A stretch of DNA of 64,000 nucleotides from contig CBFHNF010000001.1 in assembly GCA_965657135.1 (NCBI GenBank), forward strand, positions 150,006-214,005, given 5' to 3'. Under the pieces are notes generated by a model. The model saw only the letters and a program-made list of their open reading frames with translations. It searched no databases and was not told where the DNA came from. This stretch comes from HIMB11 sp965657135 (GTDB lineage: Bacteria > Pseudomonadota > Alphaproteobacteria > Rhodobacterales > Rhodobacteraceae). Each line of letters starts with the position of its first letter. Position 1 is the stretch's first letter. The position numbers and the translations under genes are program-made. This document shows, in pieces, positions 43,353 to 52,774 of this stretch.

Positions 43353-44608
43353 GCCGCGTAAACCTGATTGCCTGCTACAAAGGTTCGCAACACCTTGCCC
43401 TGCATGCGGGCTCCGTCAAATGGGGTATTCTTTGATTTAGAGTTCAAATTTTCACGACGCAGGATATAGGGAATATGGGCATCAAATACCATCAGGTCCG
43501 CTGGTGCGCCAATAGCCATTCGACCACATTTTAGTCCCAGGCGGTCTGCAGGATTAAGTGAAGACGCCTTGAATATTTGGTTCAGGGATAAATGCCCAGA
43601 ATGAAATAGGCGAAGAACAGCTGGAAGAAATGTTTCTAATCCCACGGCTCCTGAGGCGGCGGCTTCGAAGGGCAAGCGTTTGCTTTCTTCGTCTTGTGGG
43701 GTGTGTTGTGATGAAATGATATCAATCAAGCCTGTCGCGATTGCATCCACAATGGCCACGCGATCATCTTCACTGCGCAGTGGCGGGGTCATTTTGAAAA
43801 AACTGCGGTAATCGGCAACATCAAATTCGTTCAAGGTCAAGTGATGAATTGATGTTCCGGCTGTGATGTTAAGCCCGTTTTTCTTGGCTCGTTCCAACGC
43901 GGGTAAAGCGCGCGCTGTTGTGATCTGATCTGCGTGATAGGCTGCACCAGTCATTTCTATCATCGAAATATCGCGATCCAGCCCCATGCGTTCGGCCATT
44001 GGGGATACATGCGGTAACCCACGAAGGGAGGCAAATTTGCCACTTGTCGCGACGCCACCTTCGGACAAATTAGGTTCCTGTGGGTGCGCGATGATCAGTG
44101 CACCTAATGATTTTGCATAGATCATTGCGCGCGCCAAAACTTTGGTATTTTGGACAACACGATATCCATCCGAAAATGCAATCGCACCTGCATCTTGCAA
44201 AAAACCGATTTCCGTCATCTCGCGTCCAGCACGCTGTTTTGTCAAAGCTGCGATATGCAACACATTTACAGGTGCCACCTCTGCTGCACGGCGACGAATG
44301 AATTCTAATGCTTCAGGCGTATCAATGGCAGGGTCTGTATCAGCGCGTGTTACGATGGTCGTAACCCCACCCGCTGCTGCTGCGGCGCCTGCGGTTTTAT
44401 AGCTTTCTTTATGACGCTCACCAGGTTCGCATACCTTAACCCCAATATCGACGATGCCAGGGGCCAGATATTTGCCTGTGCAGTCGATAACAGTATCTGC
44501 TTTGCCTTTGGGGTTAACGATCACACCGTCTGAAACCATCAAGTCGCCAGTTGTGACGTTATCGGCTGTTGGATCGATTATTTGGGCGTTTTTGAATAAG
44601 ATACTCAT
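43349..44608 (-). CDS. Dihydroorotase-like protein lacking zinc ligands (PyrX/PyrC' type)
   Basis: This 419-residue amidohydrolase-fold protein aligns with class I dihydroorotase over its whole length. However, the metal motif DxHxHLREPG reads D54-I-G-V-K-V-C-E-P-G, so both histidines are lost. The catalytic Asp region DHAPH is replaced by SSQHTPQ. It is therefore probably not a working dihydroorotase. In several bacteria an inactive homologue (PyrX) is needed to assemble and stabilise PyrB. The gene overlaps pyrB (ATGA) at its start and plsY (ATGA) at its end, which fits that role. A catalytic pyrC should exist elsewhere in the genome. Confidence 0.88.
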   Translation of the reverse strand: MSILFKNAQIIDPTADNVTTGDLMVSDGVIVNPKGKADTVIDCTGKYLAPGIVDIGVKVCEPGERHKESYKTAGAAAAAGGVTTIVTRADTDPAIDTPEALEFIRRRAAEVAPVNVLHIAALTKQRAGREMTEIGFLQDAGAIAFSDGYRVVQNTKVLARAMIYAKSLGALIIAHPQEPNLSEGGVATSGKFASLRGLPHVSPMAERMGLDRDISMIEMTGAAYHADQITTARALPALERAKKNGLNITAGTSIHHLTLNEFDVADYRSFFKMTPPLRSEDDRVAIVDAIATGLIDIISSQHTPQDEESKRLPFEAAASGAVGLETFLPAVLRLFHSGHLSLNQIFKASSLNPADRLGLKCGRMAIGAPADLMVFDAHIPYILRRENLNSKSKNTPFDGARMQGKVLRTFVAGNQVYAA

Positions 44609-45552
44609 GCAATTACACCCTTATTTTGTTTCATGTTGCGCGCCAATAGATGCATCGCCGCCATGCGAACGGCGACGCCCATTTCAACCTGTTCCTGAAT
44701 GACGGATCGATTGATATCATCTGCAATTTCGCCATCAATTTCGACGCCGCGGTTCATTGGGCCGGGATGCATGACAATTGCGTCGGGTTTAGCAAAGTCC
44801 AATTTGGCCCGATCTAATCCAAAACGGTGATAATATTCGCGTTCCGAAGGAATAAATCCGCCATCCATTCGCTCGCGTTGCAATCGAAGCATCATAACAA
44901 CATCGACGTCTGTCAGGCCCTCTTCCATGTCATGATAGACTTCAACACCCAATTCTGCCACTTCAGGTGGCATTAATGTGGCAGGCCCTACCAGACGCAC
45001 CCGATTTTCCATTTTGCCCAATAATATTAGGTTAGATCGTGCAACGCGTGAATGCACAATATCACCACAAATTGCGATGTTGAGTCGGTGTAGCCTGCCT
45101 TTGGCTCGCATGATCGTCAGAGCATCTAACAGGGCCTGCGTTGGGTGCTCATGTCGACCATCGCCTGCGTTTAGTACGGCGCAGTTTACCTTTTGTGCCA
45201 GTAGATCCACGGCACCGGATTGCGGATGACGCACCACTAACAAATCGGGGTGCATGGCGTTAAGCGTCAAGGCAGTGTCGACCAGGGTTTCGCCTTTTTT
45301 GATTGAGCTTGCTTGCATCGCCATGTTCATAACGACCGCACCCAACCGTTTTCCTGCCAGCTCAAAGCTGGCCTGAGTTCTGGTCGAGTTTTCGAAAAAC
45401 ATGTTAATTTGCGTCAGGCCAGCAAGCGTTGCATCTGGTGCCTGTGACTTTCTGTTTTGCTCTACATACGTATTGGCAAGGTTCAATATCTCTGTGATGG
45501 CCTCTGGTCTTAGTGGCTCAATCCCCAAGAGGTGTTGACTGTTAAAGCTCAT
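44605..45552 (-). CDS. pyrB: Aspartate carbamoyltransferase catalytic subunit
   Basis: This 315-residue enzyme joins carbamoyl phosphate and aspartate in pyrimidine synthesis. The carbamoyl-phosphate loop FFENSTRTQASFELAGKRLG, the SSIKKGETLVDTA segment, GDGRHEHPTQALLDALTI and HPGPMNRGVE are intact. I use ATG 45552 (MSFNSQHLLG) with GAGGG upstream; the frame is open to 45675, which would overlap the divergent UDG gene. It is first in the operon with the inactive dihydroorotase and plsY. Confidence 0.95.
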   Translation of the reverse strand: MSFNSQHLLGIEPLRPEAITEILNLANTYVEQNRKSQAPDATLAGLTQINMFFENSTRTQASFELAGKRLGAVVMNMAMQASSIKKGETLVDTALTLNAMHPDLLVVRHPQSGAVDLLAQKVNCAVLNAGDGRHEHPTQALLDALTIMRAKGRLHRLNIAICGDIVHSRVARSNLILLGKMENRVRLVGPATLMPPEVAELGVEVYHDMEEGLTDVDVVMMLRLQRERMDGGFIPSEREYYHRFGLDRAKLDFAKPDAIVMHPGPMNRGVEIDGEIADDINRSVIQEQVEMGVAVRMAAMHLLARNMKQNKGVIA

Positions 45553-45648
45553 GTTTGCCCTCACATTTGGTAGGTGGGATGTACACACAAGCGGGATTTG
45601 GCACAAGGGGTGCTTTTCCTTTCGCACGCACCAAGCTAGTTTAACACC

Positions 45649-46425
45649 ATGGAATCGCAATTGGATTGGCATCACGCCAAGGAATTATTAGAGTGGCAAA
45701 TTGAACTGGGTGCGACCGAGGCGATATCGGATTCACCGATCAATCGATTTGAGTTGTCGGATAAGCCACCTGCGAAACCCAAAACGCCGAATGAAAAACC
45801 CGTTACGGCAGTTCGTGTGGAAGACGTTGACCCCGTCGCAGTGGCAGAGCAGGCAGCAATGCACGCGACCGATCTTGGCAGTTTAAAGCAGGCTATAGCG
45901 GCATTTGAACACTGCCAGTTAAAGCGCGGTGCGCGGCAAGTCGTGTTTGCCGATGGCAACCCTAAAGCTAAGGTTATGATCATAGGGGAAGGGCCTGGCC
46001 GCGAGGAAGACATGGAAGGTCGTCCATTTGTTGGACGCGCCGGGCAACTATTAGATAAGATGTTCGCGGCAATTAGACTGGCGCGCACAGGTGAGCACTC
46101 CGAAAACGCGCTCTACATTACGAATGTTGTGCCGTGGCGCCCGCCACAGAATCGTGATCCAAGTCCTGCTGAAATTGAGATGATGCTGCCTTTTTTGCGC
46201 CGTCACATTGCATTAGCACAACCCGAAGTTATCATCGCGATGGGGAATATTTCCTGCCAAGCGATTTTGGGTCAGCGCGGTGTTACAAAACTAAGAGGAC
46301 ATTGGTCGGTTGGATTTGATGTAGATGTTATGCCGATGTGCCACCCTGCTTATTTGTTGCGCAACCCCATGGCCAAGCGTGAAGCCTGGCAAGATTTGCA
46401 AGCCGTAGAAAAGAGGATCAGATAA
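45649..46425 (+). CDS. Uracil-DNA glycosylase, family 4-like, without Fe-S cysteines
   Basis: This is a 258-residue UDG-superfamily enzyme. Motif 1 is GEGPGREEDMEGRPFVGRAG and motif 2 is CHPAYLLRNP, both typical of family 4, which removes uracil from DNA. The first 90 residues are a poorly conserved, Pro-rich tail. The four cysteines that bind a 4Fe-4S cluster in family 4 enzymes are not there: only one Cys is in the N-terminal pair position (FEHCQLK), and the later positions read NVVPWRPP and EIEMMLPFL. The gene is divergent from pyrB and ends four bases before moaB. Confidence 0.88.
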   Translation: MESQLDWHHAKELLEWQIELGATEAISDSPINRFELSDKPPAKPKTPNEKPVTAVRVEDVDPVAVAEQAAMHATDLGSLKQAIAAFEHCQLKRGARQVVFADGNPKAKVMIIGEGPGREEDMEGRPFVGRAGQLLDKMFAAIRLARTGEHSENALYITNVVPWRPPQNRDPSPAEIEMMLPFLRRHIALAQPEVIIAMGNISCQAILGQRGVTKLRGHWSVGFDVDVMPMCHPAYLLRNPMAKREAWQDLQAVEKRIR

Positions 46426-46429
46426 AGTC

Positions 46430-46972
46430 GTGTCACGCATTGATGAAACCAAGGAATTTATCGCCACCCGCATCGCGGTGCTCACGGTATCGGATACACG
46501 CCAATTAGACCAAGATAAGTCGGGTCAAACCTTGGTCGAACGATTGCAAAACGCGGGGCATGTATTAGCCGATCGCAAAATTATTCCAGATGAGAGGGAT
46601 CAAATTGCCCAACAATTGCGTGACTGGATTTTAGATGATCGGGTCGATGTAGTTATCTCTACCGGTGGTACAGGATTGACCGGGCGCGATGTAACTGTCG
46701 AAGCGCATCGAGATGTCTATGAAAAAGAGATTGATGCCTTTGGCACAATTTTCACCATTATTAGCATGCAAAAGATCGGGACTTCGGCTGTTCAATCACG
46801 TGCCACTGCTGGAGTCGCAGGGGGCACTTATTTATTTGCGTTGCCAGGATCACCAGGTGCGTGTCGTGACGCTTGGGATGAAATATTACAAAAACAATTA
46901 GATTTTCGTCATCGTCCGTGTAATTTTGTTGAAATTATGCCGCGACTGGATGAGCATTTGCGACGGAAATAA
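46430..46972 (+). CDS. moaB: Molybdenum cofactor biosynthesis protein B
   Basis: This 180-residue MoaB/MogA-fold protein adenylylates molybdopterin or supports an early Moco step. IAVLTVSDTRQLDQDKSGQT, the molybdopterin-binding STGGTGLTGRDVTVEA and YLFALPGSPGACRDAWDEIL are typical. The start is a GTG at 46430, four bases after the UDG stop, so the two are co-transcribed. The main Moco operon of this window is at 58068-62183. Confidence 0.93.
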   Translation: MSRIDETKEFIATRIAVLTVSDTRQLDQDKSGQTLVERLQNAGHVLADRKIIPDERDQIAQQLRDWILDDRVDVVISTGGTGLTGRDVTVEAHRDVYEKEIDAFGTIFTIISMQKIGTSAVQSRATAGVAGGTYLFALPGSPGACRDAWDEILQKQLDFRHRPCNFVEIMPRLDEHLRRK

Positions 46973-47067
46973 GAAGCTGAACGTTTAATCATGTAAGAAA
47001 TTCAGCAAATTGATCTCTATCGCCGCATCGTGCGTATCTATACAAACTACCTCAGGGAATTTCCTCT

Positions 47068-48528
47068 ATGCGATTTATACGTCAGGCTTTAATCGGACTT
47101 GTTTTAATGTCCCTCGCACTCGGGCTTTTGGGCTATGCAGGTTATTTGGGATACGAGACCTATAAAGAAGTCCAATCACGTGAAGCGCGTGTTCCCCAGG
47201 CACGCGAGCGCGTCTTTACGGTGAATGTCCGTACGGCCGAACCGCAGACTGTGACGCCATATTTGACGGCCTTTGGCGAAGTGCAAAGTCGGCGCACGCT
47301 TGACCTAAGGATGGCTGCAGGTGGCCAAATTGTCGAGATTTCGTCAAATTTTGTTGAAGGTGGCATTGTTGCGGAGGGGGAAGTTTTGGTTCGCCTAGAT
47401 GATGCGGATGCGCAATCTGCATTGTTACGAACTGAATCAGAAGTTAGTGATGTAAAGTTCGAGATATCTGAAGCCGAGCGAGCGATTGCCCTAGCAGACG
47501 ACGAATTATTGGCAGCAATCGAGCAAGAGGCGCTCCGCAATGCTGCGCTTGCGCGTCAGAAGGATTTGCAACAGCGTGGAGTCGGAACAACCGCGTCGGT
47601 TGAGGCAGCTGAATTGGCATTGTCGTCGGCAAAGCAATCGGTCTTGTCCCGCAGAAGTGGTTTAGACCAAGCAAATGCCCGTTTAAACCAAGCAAGAACA
47701 CGATTGGCACGCGCGGAACTTGCTAATCGTGATGCGTTGCGACATTTGAACGATACTGTGATGCGCGCTGAATTCGAGGGAGTGCTCAGTGGGGTAAATT
47801 TGGTGCAGGGTGGCCTGATCAGCGCAAATGAGCGTGTTGGCCAATTGATTGATCCGAGTGCCCTCGAGGTTGCTTTCCGGGTTTCAACGCAGCAGTATGC
47901 AAGACTGATAAACGAGGATGGACAACTTATTTCCGCACCGGCTGAGGTCTCATTGGATGCAATCGGTGGGTCTGTCACATCTAAGGCAGTTCTGACACGT
48001 GATAGCGGTTCTGTTGCGGATGGGCAGACGGGGCGCGTTTTGTTTGCGAAATTGGATAATGCAGTCGGACTAAAGCCTGGCGATTTTGTATCGGTTAAAG
48101 TGGAAGAACCTGCGATGCGCTTTGTCGTGGAATTGCCTGCGACGGCCCTGAACGCGCAAAATCAAGTTCTGACTGTTGGCGAAGGTGATCGGCTTGAGAC
48201 ACTCGATGTGACATTGATGCGACGACAGGGCAATAATGTATTAGTGCGTTCTCGGGACTTGCCGGGTCGCGATGTCGTGACACAACAGACACCGTTGCTG
48301 GGAAAAGGTATCAAGGTAAAGGTCTTGCGAGAAGGCGCATCGATGGAACCCGAGGCGCCCAAGATGGTCAAGTTGACCAAAGAAAAGCAAGAAGAGTTGA
48401 TAAAGGCTGTTGAAGGCAATCAATGGATTCCGGCCAAACCCAAGGAACGATTGTTAACACAATTGCGCAGCGGGGAAATTAAAGAAGAGACACTTAAACG
48501 GCTCGAGAGCAGACGAGGAGGCGGCTGA
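47068..48528 (+). CDS. RND efflux periplasmic adaptor (membrane fusion protein)
   Basis: This 486-residue adaptor has an N-terminal anchor (LIGLVLMSLALGLLGYAGYLGY). The biotinyl-lipoyl halves (DLRMAAGGQIVEISSNFVEG and GVLSGVNLVQGGLI) surround a long coiled-coil hairpin (about 130-225), followed by beta-barrel and membrane-proximal parts. A charged C-terminal extension (VKLTKEKQEELIKAVEGNQW to KRLESRRGGG) goes beyond the usual end. It links the RND pump to an outer-membrane channel, which is not encoded nearby. Its stop overlaps the start of the pump gene (TGATG). Confidence 0.92.
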   Translation: MRFIRQALIGLVLMSLALGLLGYAGYLGYETYKEVQSREARVPQARERVFTVNVRTAEPQTVTPYLTAFGEVQSRRTLDLRMAAGGQIVEISSNFVEGGIVAEGEVLVRLDDADAQSALLRTESEVSDVKFEISEAERAIALADDELLAAIEQEALRNAALARQKDLQQRGVGTTASVEAAELALSSAKQSVLSRRSGLDQANARLNQARTRLARAELANRDALRHLNDTVMRAEFEGVLSGVNLVQGGLISANERVGQLIDPSALEVAFRVSTQQYARLINEDGQLISAPAEVSLDAIGGSVTSKAVLTRDSGSVADGQTGRVLFAKLDNAVGLKPGDFVSVKVEEPAMRFVVELPATALNAQNQVLTVGEGDRLETLDVTLMRRQGNNVLVRSRDLPGRDVVTQQTPLLGKGIKVKVLREGASMEPEAPKMVKLTKEKQEELIKAVEGNQWIPAKPKERLLTQLRSGEIKEETLKRLESRRGGG

Positions 48529-51500
48529 TGGTACGCGATTTACCTCAAGGGGCAGGAGGTGTTTTATCCTATTTTACCCGCCATAAAACGGTGGCCAATT
48601 TATTGTTGGTCGTCCTAATCATGGCGGGCGCGGTTGCCCTGCCAAAGATGCGATCGCAGTTTTTCCCTGATGTTGTTGTAGATTCAATCAACATTTCTGT
48701 TACTTGGAATGGTGCGGGCGCTGAGGATGTTGACCAAGGTATCGTCAAGGTGCTTGAACCTGCATTACTGGCTGTTGAAGGCGTTGCAGGCACGAGTAGC
48801 CGTTCGACGGAAGGACGTGCTCGGATATCGTTGGAATTCGATCCTGATTGGGACATGTCACGCGCAAATGCAGAAGTAGAGACCGCGCTTGATGGTATTT
48901 CCAATTTGCCTGAAGACGCTGACGATCCTGTCATACTGCGTGGAAGCTGGAGTGATAGTGTCACCGAAGTTGTAATTTCGGGACCTATTGGTGTCACCCA
49001 GCTTGGATTGATTGCTGATGAATTTGTCTTACGCTTATTCAATGCTGGGGTAACCAAAACGTCCATCAGAGGAATTGCAGCTCCGCAGGTCATCATCGAG
49101 GTGCCAACCGCCAAGTTGGTTTCCGAAGATATTACGATGCGCCAAATCGCAAATGCGATCGCCGAAGAAGTGAGCGCGGATCCGGCTGGTGACGTGTCGG
49201 GATCAAACATGCGGGTGCGCACAGGTGTCGAGAAACGTTCCGCAGAAGATATTGCGAGCATTGTTTTGCGGTCAAATGGGGATGGTTCCAAGCTCACCAT
49301 TGGTGACGTGGCTTTGTTGCGTGATGAAGGAATTGATCGGCTACAAAGCTACTATGTTGGGGACAATCAGGCGATTACAATGCGCGTAGATCGTTCTGCG
49401 GCGGGGGATGCTATTGCAATTCAAGAAATCGTTGAGGAAGAGGCCGCAAAGCTAGAGCGCACACTCCCTCAGGGAACGACGATTGAATTGATCCGCACCC
49501 GTGCAGACGCGATTTCAGGTCGATTAAATCTGTTGCTGAAGAATGGCGCGACAGGCTTGTTGCTGGTTGTCGTTCTGTTGTTTCTATTTCTGAACGCTAA
49601 AACCGCATTTTGGGTTGCTGCAGGGATCCCAACTGCAATGTTCACGGCAATCGCACTAATGTATGTTGGGGGTATTACTTTCAACATGATTTCATTGTTT
49701 GCGTTGATTTTGACCTTGGGCATCATCGTGGATGATGCAATTGTGGTCGGTGAACACGCGGATTTCCGAGCGCGCCGAGGCATGCCACCAATGGAGGCTG
49801 CAGAAACTGCAGCCAAGCGCATGGCATTGCCTGTATTTGCCGCCTCATTGACAACAATTATCGCGTTCTTTGGTCTGACCGCCATTAGCGGTCGGTTTGG
49901 CAGTTTGATCGCCGATATACCCTTTACCGTGATTGCAGTGTTGATTGCGTCTCTCGTGGAATGTTTTTTGATTTTGCCAAACCACATGGCACATTCGATT
50001 TCCGTTGGAGGTGATGTAAAATGGTATGACTATCCAAGCCATTATTTTAATATAGGGTTCCGCTGGTTCCGCGATACTATTTTTCGTCGGTTTATTCGAT
50101 TGGTCATCACTATGCGTTATGTGATGCTATCTGGGGCCATTGCCCTGTTGATTTCTCAAGTTGTGATGATTTGGAGTGGTGCCGTCTCTTGGAGGTTCAT
50201 TAATTTTCCAGAACAATCTTCGGTTACAGGTAATTTCGCCATGGTTAATTCGGCCAGCCGCGAAGATACAATGGCGATGATGAAATTACTTCAAGAAAGT
50301 GTTGATGAGGTCGCCGCCAGCTATGAAAAAGAACACGGTGAAAGTCCGATCGCGTATGTCTTGACCCAAATTGGGGGAAACACAGGGCGCGGTTTGTCAG
50401 GCGTTGAAAATAAATCTGCAGATCTTTTGGGTGGGATCAACATTGAATTGATCGACGCCGATTTGCGCCCATACTCAAGCTTCGCGTTTGTAGCGGATCT
50501 ACAAGACCAGCTCAAACGCCATCCATTGCTGGAAACTTTCTCGTTTCGCAGCTGGCGCGGTGGACCGGGGGGTGATTCATTGGATGTCCAATTTTATGGA
50601 AAAGATGCAGAAACGCTGAAGGCCGCAGCGGAAGATTTGAAAACTGCCGTGGCACGTTTTCCAATTGTGTCCGCTGTCGAAGATGATTTGTCGTATGACA
50701 AAGAGGAAATGATCCTAGAACTAACACCGCAGGGTCAGGTTTTGGGTTTCACGATTGATGGTCTGGGCGCTGTTTTGCGTGGACGACTAAATGGCGTCGA
50801 AGCGGCGACTTATCCATTAGGAACTAGAAGCGCCGAATTGCGCGTTGAATTACCCGAAAATGAGTTGTCAGCTGACTTTTTGGAACGCATGCAACTGCGC
50901 TCTCCTCAGGGTGTGTACGTGCCATTGGCCGATATTGTGAGTGTCGAACTGAAAAATGGATTTTCAACCGTCCGTCGAGAGAACGGCATAAGATTGATTT
51001 CTGTAACTGGTGATATTTCTGAGGATGATCCAGTTGCGGCGAATGAAGTTGTTGAAGCATTGGAAAATGAGATCCTGCCAAACATCGCCTCAGAGCGTCA
51101 GGTGGAATGGCGTCTTGCGGGCCTTGCCGAACAAGAAGATCAATTTCGTACCGACGCAAAAACGGGACTTATCCTGTGTTTAACGGGCATTTATTTGGTG
51201 TTGACCTGGATATTCGCCAGCTGGACACGTCCGATCATTGTGATGGCAATTATTCCATTTGGATTGATTGGAACGATTTGGGGCCACTATATTTGGGATA
51301 TCCCAATGTCGATGTTTACGGTGATTGGGCTTTTGGGAATGACTGGGATCATAATCAACGACTCGATTGTTTTGATAACGACAATCGACGAATACGCACA
51401 AGAGCGCGGCATAATCCCGTCGCTGATTGATGCGACGGTTGATCGTTTCCGCCCTGTTTTGCTGACAACTTTGACGACTGTATTGGGGCTGGCCCCGCTG

Positions 51501-51914
51501 TTATACGAACGCTCAACCCAAGCCCAATTTTTGAAGCCAACTGTTGTCACACTTGTTTATGGTTTGGGATTTGGGATGTTGCTGGTTTTGATCGTTGTGC
51601 CGTCACTGATTGCGATCCAACAGGATGTGATGCGGTATCGGGTTTCGCTAAAACACGCGCTTGCTTCGCGTAATGTCGGGGTTCGCATGGCGTTTTTAAC
51701 CGCAGTTGTGGCAATCATTGCATGGTTCGCTGTAACTATGGGTGCATTCATTGTGACAGGCACGTTCATCTGGGATGTTGGCACGTTTATACCGATTGAC
51801 CCCACAATCGGCACCGCATTCGCTATGTTCATTTCGGGTGCTGTGTGCATGATTTTGGTTTTATTCGTCGCATCACATATAACCCATCTGCGACGTCAAA
51901 CACGGGGTGCTTAA
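48528..51914 (+). CDS. RND family efflux permease with C-terminal two-helix extension
   Basis: This is an 1128-residue AcrB/MexB-like pump in the inner membrane. The first helix begins after FTRHKTVANLLLVVLIMAG, helices 2-6 include GLLLVVVLLFLFLNAKTAFW, and the proton-relay region reads ILTLGIIVDDAIVVGEH. The second half repeats this (GLLGMTGIIINDSIVLITTI). After the twelfth helix about 90 more residues follow, with two extra hydrophobic segments (AFLTAVVAIIAWFAVTMGAF and FAMFISGAVCMILVLFVAS). The substrate is unknown. Its stop shares the four bases TTAA with the convergent gene's stop. Confidence 0.93.
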   Translation: MVRDLPQGAGGVLSYFTRHKTVANLLLVVLIMAGAVALPKMRSQFFPDVVVDSINISVTWNGAGAEDVDQGIVKVLEPALLAVEGVAGTSSRSTEGRARISLEFDPDWDMSRANAEVETALDGISNLPEDADDPVILRGSWSDSVTEVVISGPIGVTQLGLIADEFVLRLFNAGVTKTSIRGIAAPQVIIEVPTAKLVSEDITMRQIANAIAEEVSADPAGDVSGSNMRVRTGVEKRSAEDIASIVLRSNGDGSKLTIGDVALLRDEGIDRLQSYYVGDNQAITMRVDRSAAGDAIAIQEIVEEEAAKLERTLPQGTTIELIRTRADAISGRLNLLLKNGATGLLLVVVLLFLFLNAKTAFWVAAGIPTAMFTAIALMYVGGITFNMISLFALILTLGIIVDDAIVVGEHADFRARRGMPPMEAAETAAKRMALPVFAASLTTIIAFFGLTAISGRFGSLIADIPFTVIAVLIASLVECFLILPNHMAHSISVGGDVKWYDYPSHYFNIGFRWFRDTIFRRFIRLVITMRYVMLSGAIALLISQVVMIWSGAVSWRFINFPEQSSVTGNFAMVNSASREDTMAMMKLLQESVDEVAASYEKEHGESPIAYVLTQIGGNTGRGLSGVENKSADLLGGINIELIDADLRPYSSFAFVADLQDQLKRHPLLETFSFRSWRGGPGGDSLDVQFYGKDAETLKAAAEDLKTAVARFPIVSAVEDDLSYDKEEMILELTPQGQVLGFTIDGLGAVLRGRLNGVEAATYPLGTRSAELRVELPENELSADFLERMQLRSPQGVYVPLADIVSVELKNGFSTVRRENGIRLISVTGDISEDDPVAANEVVEALENEILPNIASERQVEWRLAGLAEQEDQFRTDAKTGLILCLTGIYLVLTWIFASWTRPIIVMAIIPFGLIGTIWGHYIWDIPMSMFTVIGLLGMTGIIINDSIVLITTIDEYAQERGIIPSLIDATVDRFRPVLLTTLTTVLGLAPLLYERSTQAQFLKPTVVTLVYGLGFGMLLVLIVVPSLIAIQQDVMRYRVSLKHALASRNVGVRMAFLTAVVAIIAWFAVTMGAFIVTGTFIWDVGTFIPIDPTIGTAFAMFISGAVCMILVLFVASHITHLRRQTRGA

Positions 51915-52696
51915 TAGCACCCCTTTTTCTGAATCCAAACGCCATCGCCAAGCAGGTTAATGACAAATGCATCGCGCGCAAGCGCGGTGTTTGTTTGCGC
52001 GATGACAGATGCGCGCATCTGGAGCGACGCATTTGAACCTTTGGTAAATCCATTTTCCACCCAAACATTCGAAGCAGGATATTCTACAATGATGCGTGTA
52101 TTTTGGTCTAACTGGCCCAGTGGCACTTTCACATCAACGCCAAAACCGTCTTGTTGAACAAACAGGTCACAAGATATCCCGGCGATCCCCATGTCTTCAA
52201 CGCTCCAAGCTCCGTTGGCAAGCGCTGCCAATAGTGAAGGTGTCCGAACATTGGTTGTCGGCTCGACGATATCGCTTAGGGTAAATGTCACGGGAATACA
52301 GACGTCTTCACATACCCCAATGTCAGCGGATAGTGAAATTTCGACATCAAGATCGGGTTGGGTTGGAGAAATAATCAGAGGTAGAACAACGGCTTTTTTG
52401 TAGCCAATCGTAGCATATTCATCCGTTCCAAAAACATTGGGTGCGGGCCACTGAATTGCAATGTTTGAAATGTTTTGACTAGCCGAAAAGTCGAATTGTG
52501 GTGGATAGCCCGACGCACCCGGGCTGCGCCAATATGTCTTCCATTCGTCCTCTAACTCGATCAACAATCCTGCGACCCTGGTTCCATCGACTATGCTCCA
52601 GCCAGGTAGGATCGAGACAGACTTGAGCCCCTCTGCCTGAGCGGACGATACGGCTGCTGCGCATGTGATTATGGATGCAAGTGTTCTTATGGACAT
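51911..52696 (-). CDS. Protein-disulfide reductase DsbD N-terminal-domain protein (COG4233 type)
   Basis: This 261-residue periplasmic protein has a signal peptide (RTLASIITCAAAVSSAQA) and a DsbD-alpha-like immunoglobulin fold. The redox pair is C-x3-C in DIGVCEDVCIPVTF, and YWRSPGASGYPPQFDFS is characteristic. It has no membrane or thioredoxin part, so it would receive electrons from a CcdA/DsbD-type protein and pass them to periplasmic thiols. The start at 52696 has AAAGGCG upstream. The four-base stop overlap with the RND gene leaves no terminator space. Confidence 0.87.
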   Translation of the reverse strand: MSIRTLASIITCAAAVSSAQAEGLKSVSILPGWSIVDGTRVAGLLIELEDEWKTYWRSPGASGYPPQFDFSASQNISNIAIQWPAPNVFGTDEYATIGYKKAVVLPLIISPTQPDLDVEISLSADIGVCEDVCIPVTFTLSDIVEPTTNVRTPSLLAALANGAWSVEDMGIAGISCDLFVQQDGFGVDVKVPLGQLDQNTRIIVEYPASNVWVENGFTKGSNASLQMRASVIAQTNTALARDAFVINLLGDGVWIQKKGCY

Positions 52697-52774
52697 AGAC
52701 GCCTTTGTGCGAAAAAAATACCTCCTTGCCAAGTCACAATCTAGCGATAGGCTGGTGATAAGGAGTTTCGGCAA

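Noticed and set aside
48569..49300. Long minus-strand open frame inside the RND permease gene
   Set aside because: It lies entirely opposite a conserved coding region, and the product shows no recognisable fold.
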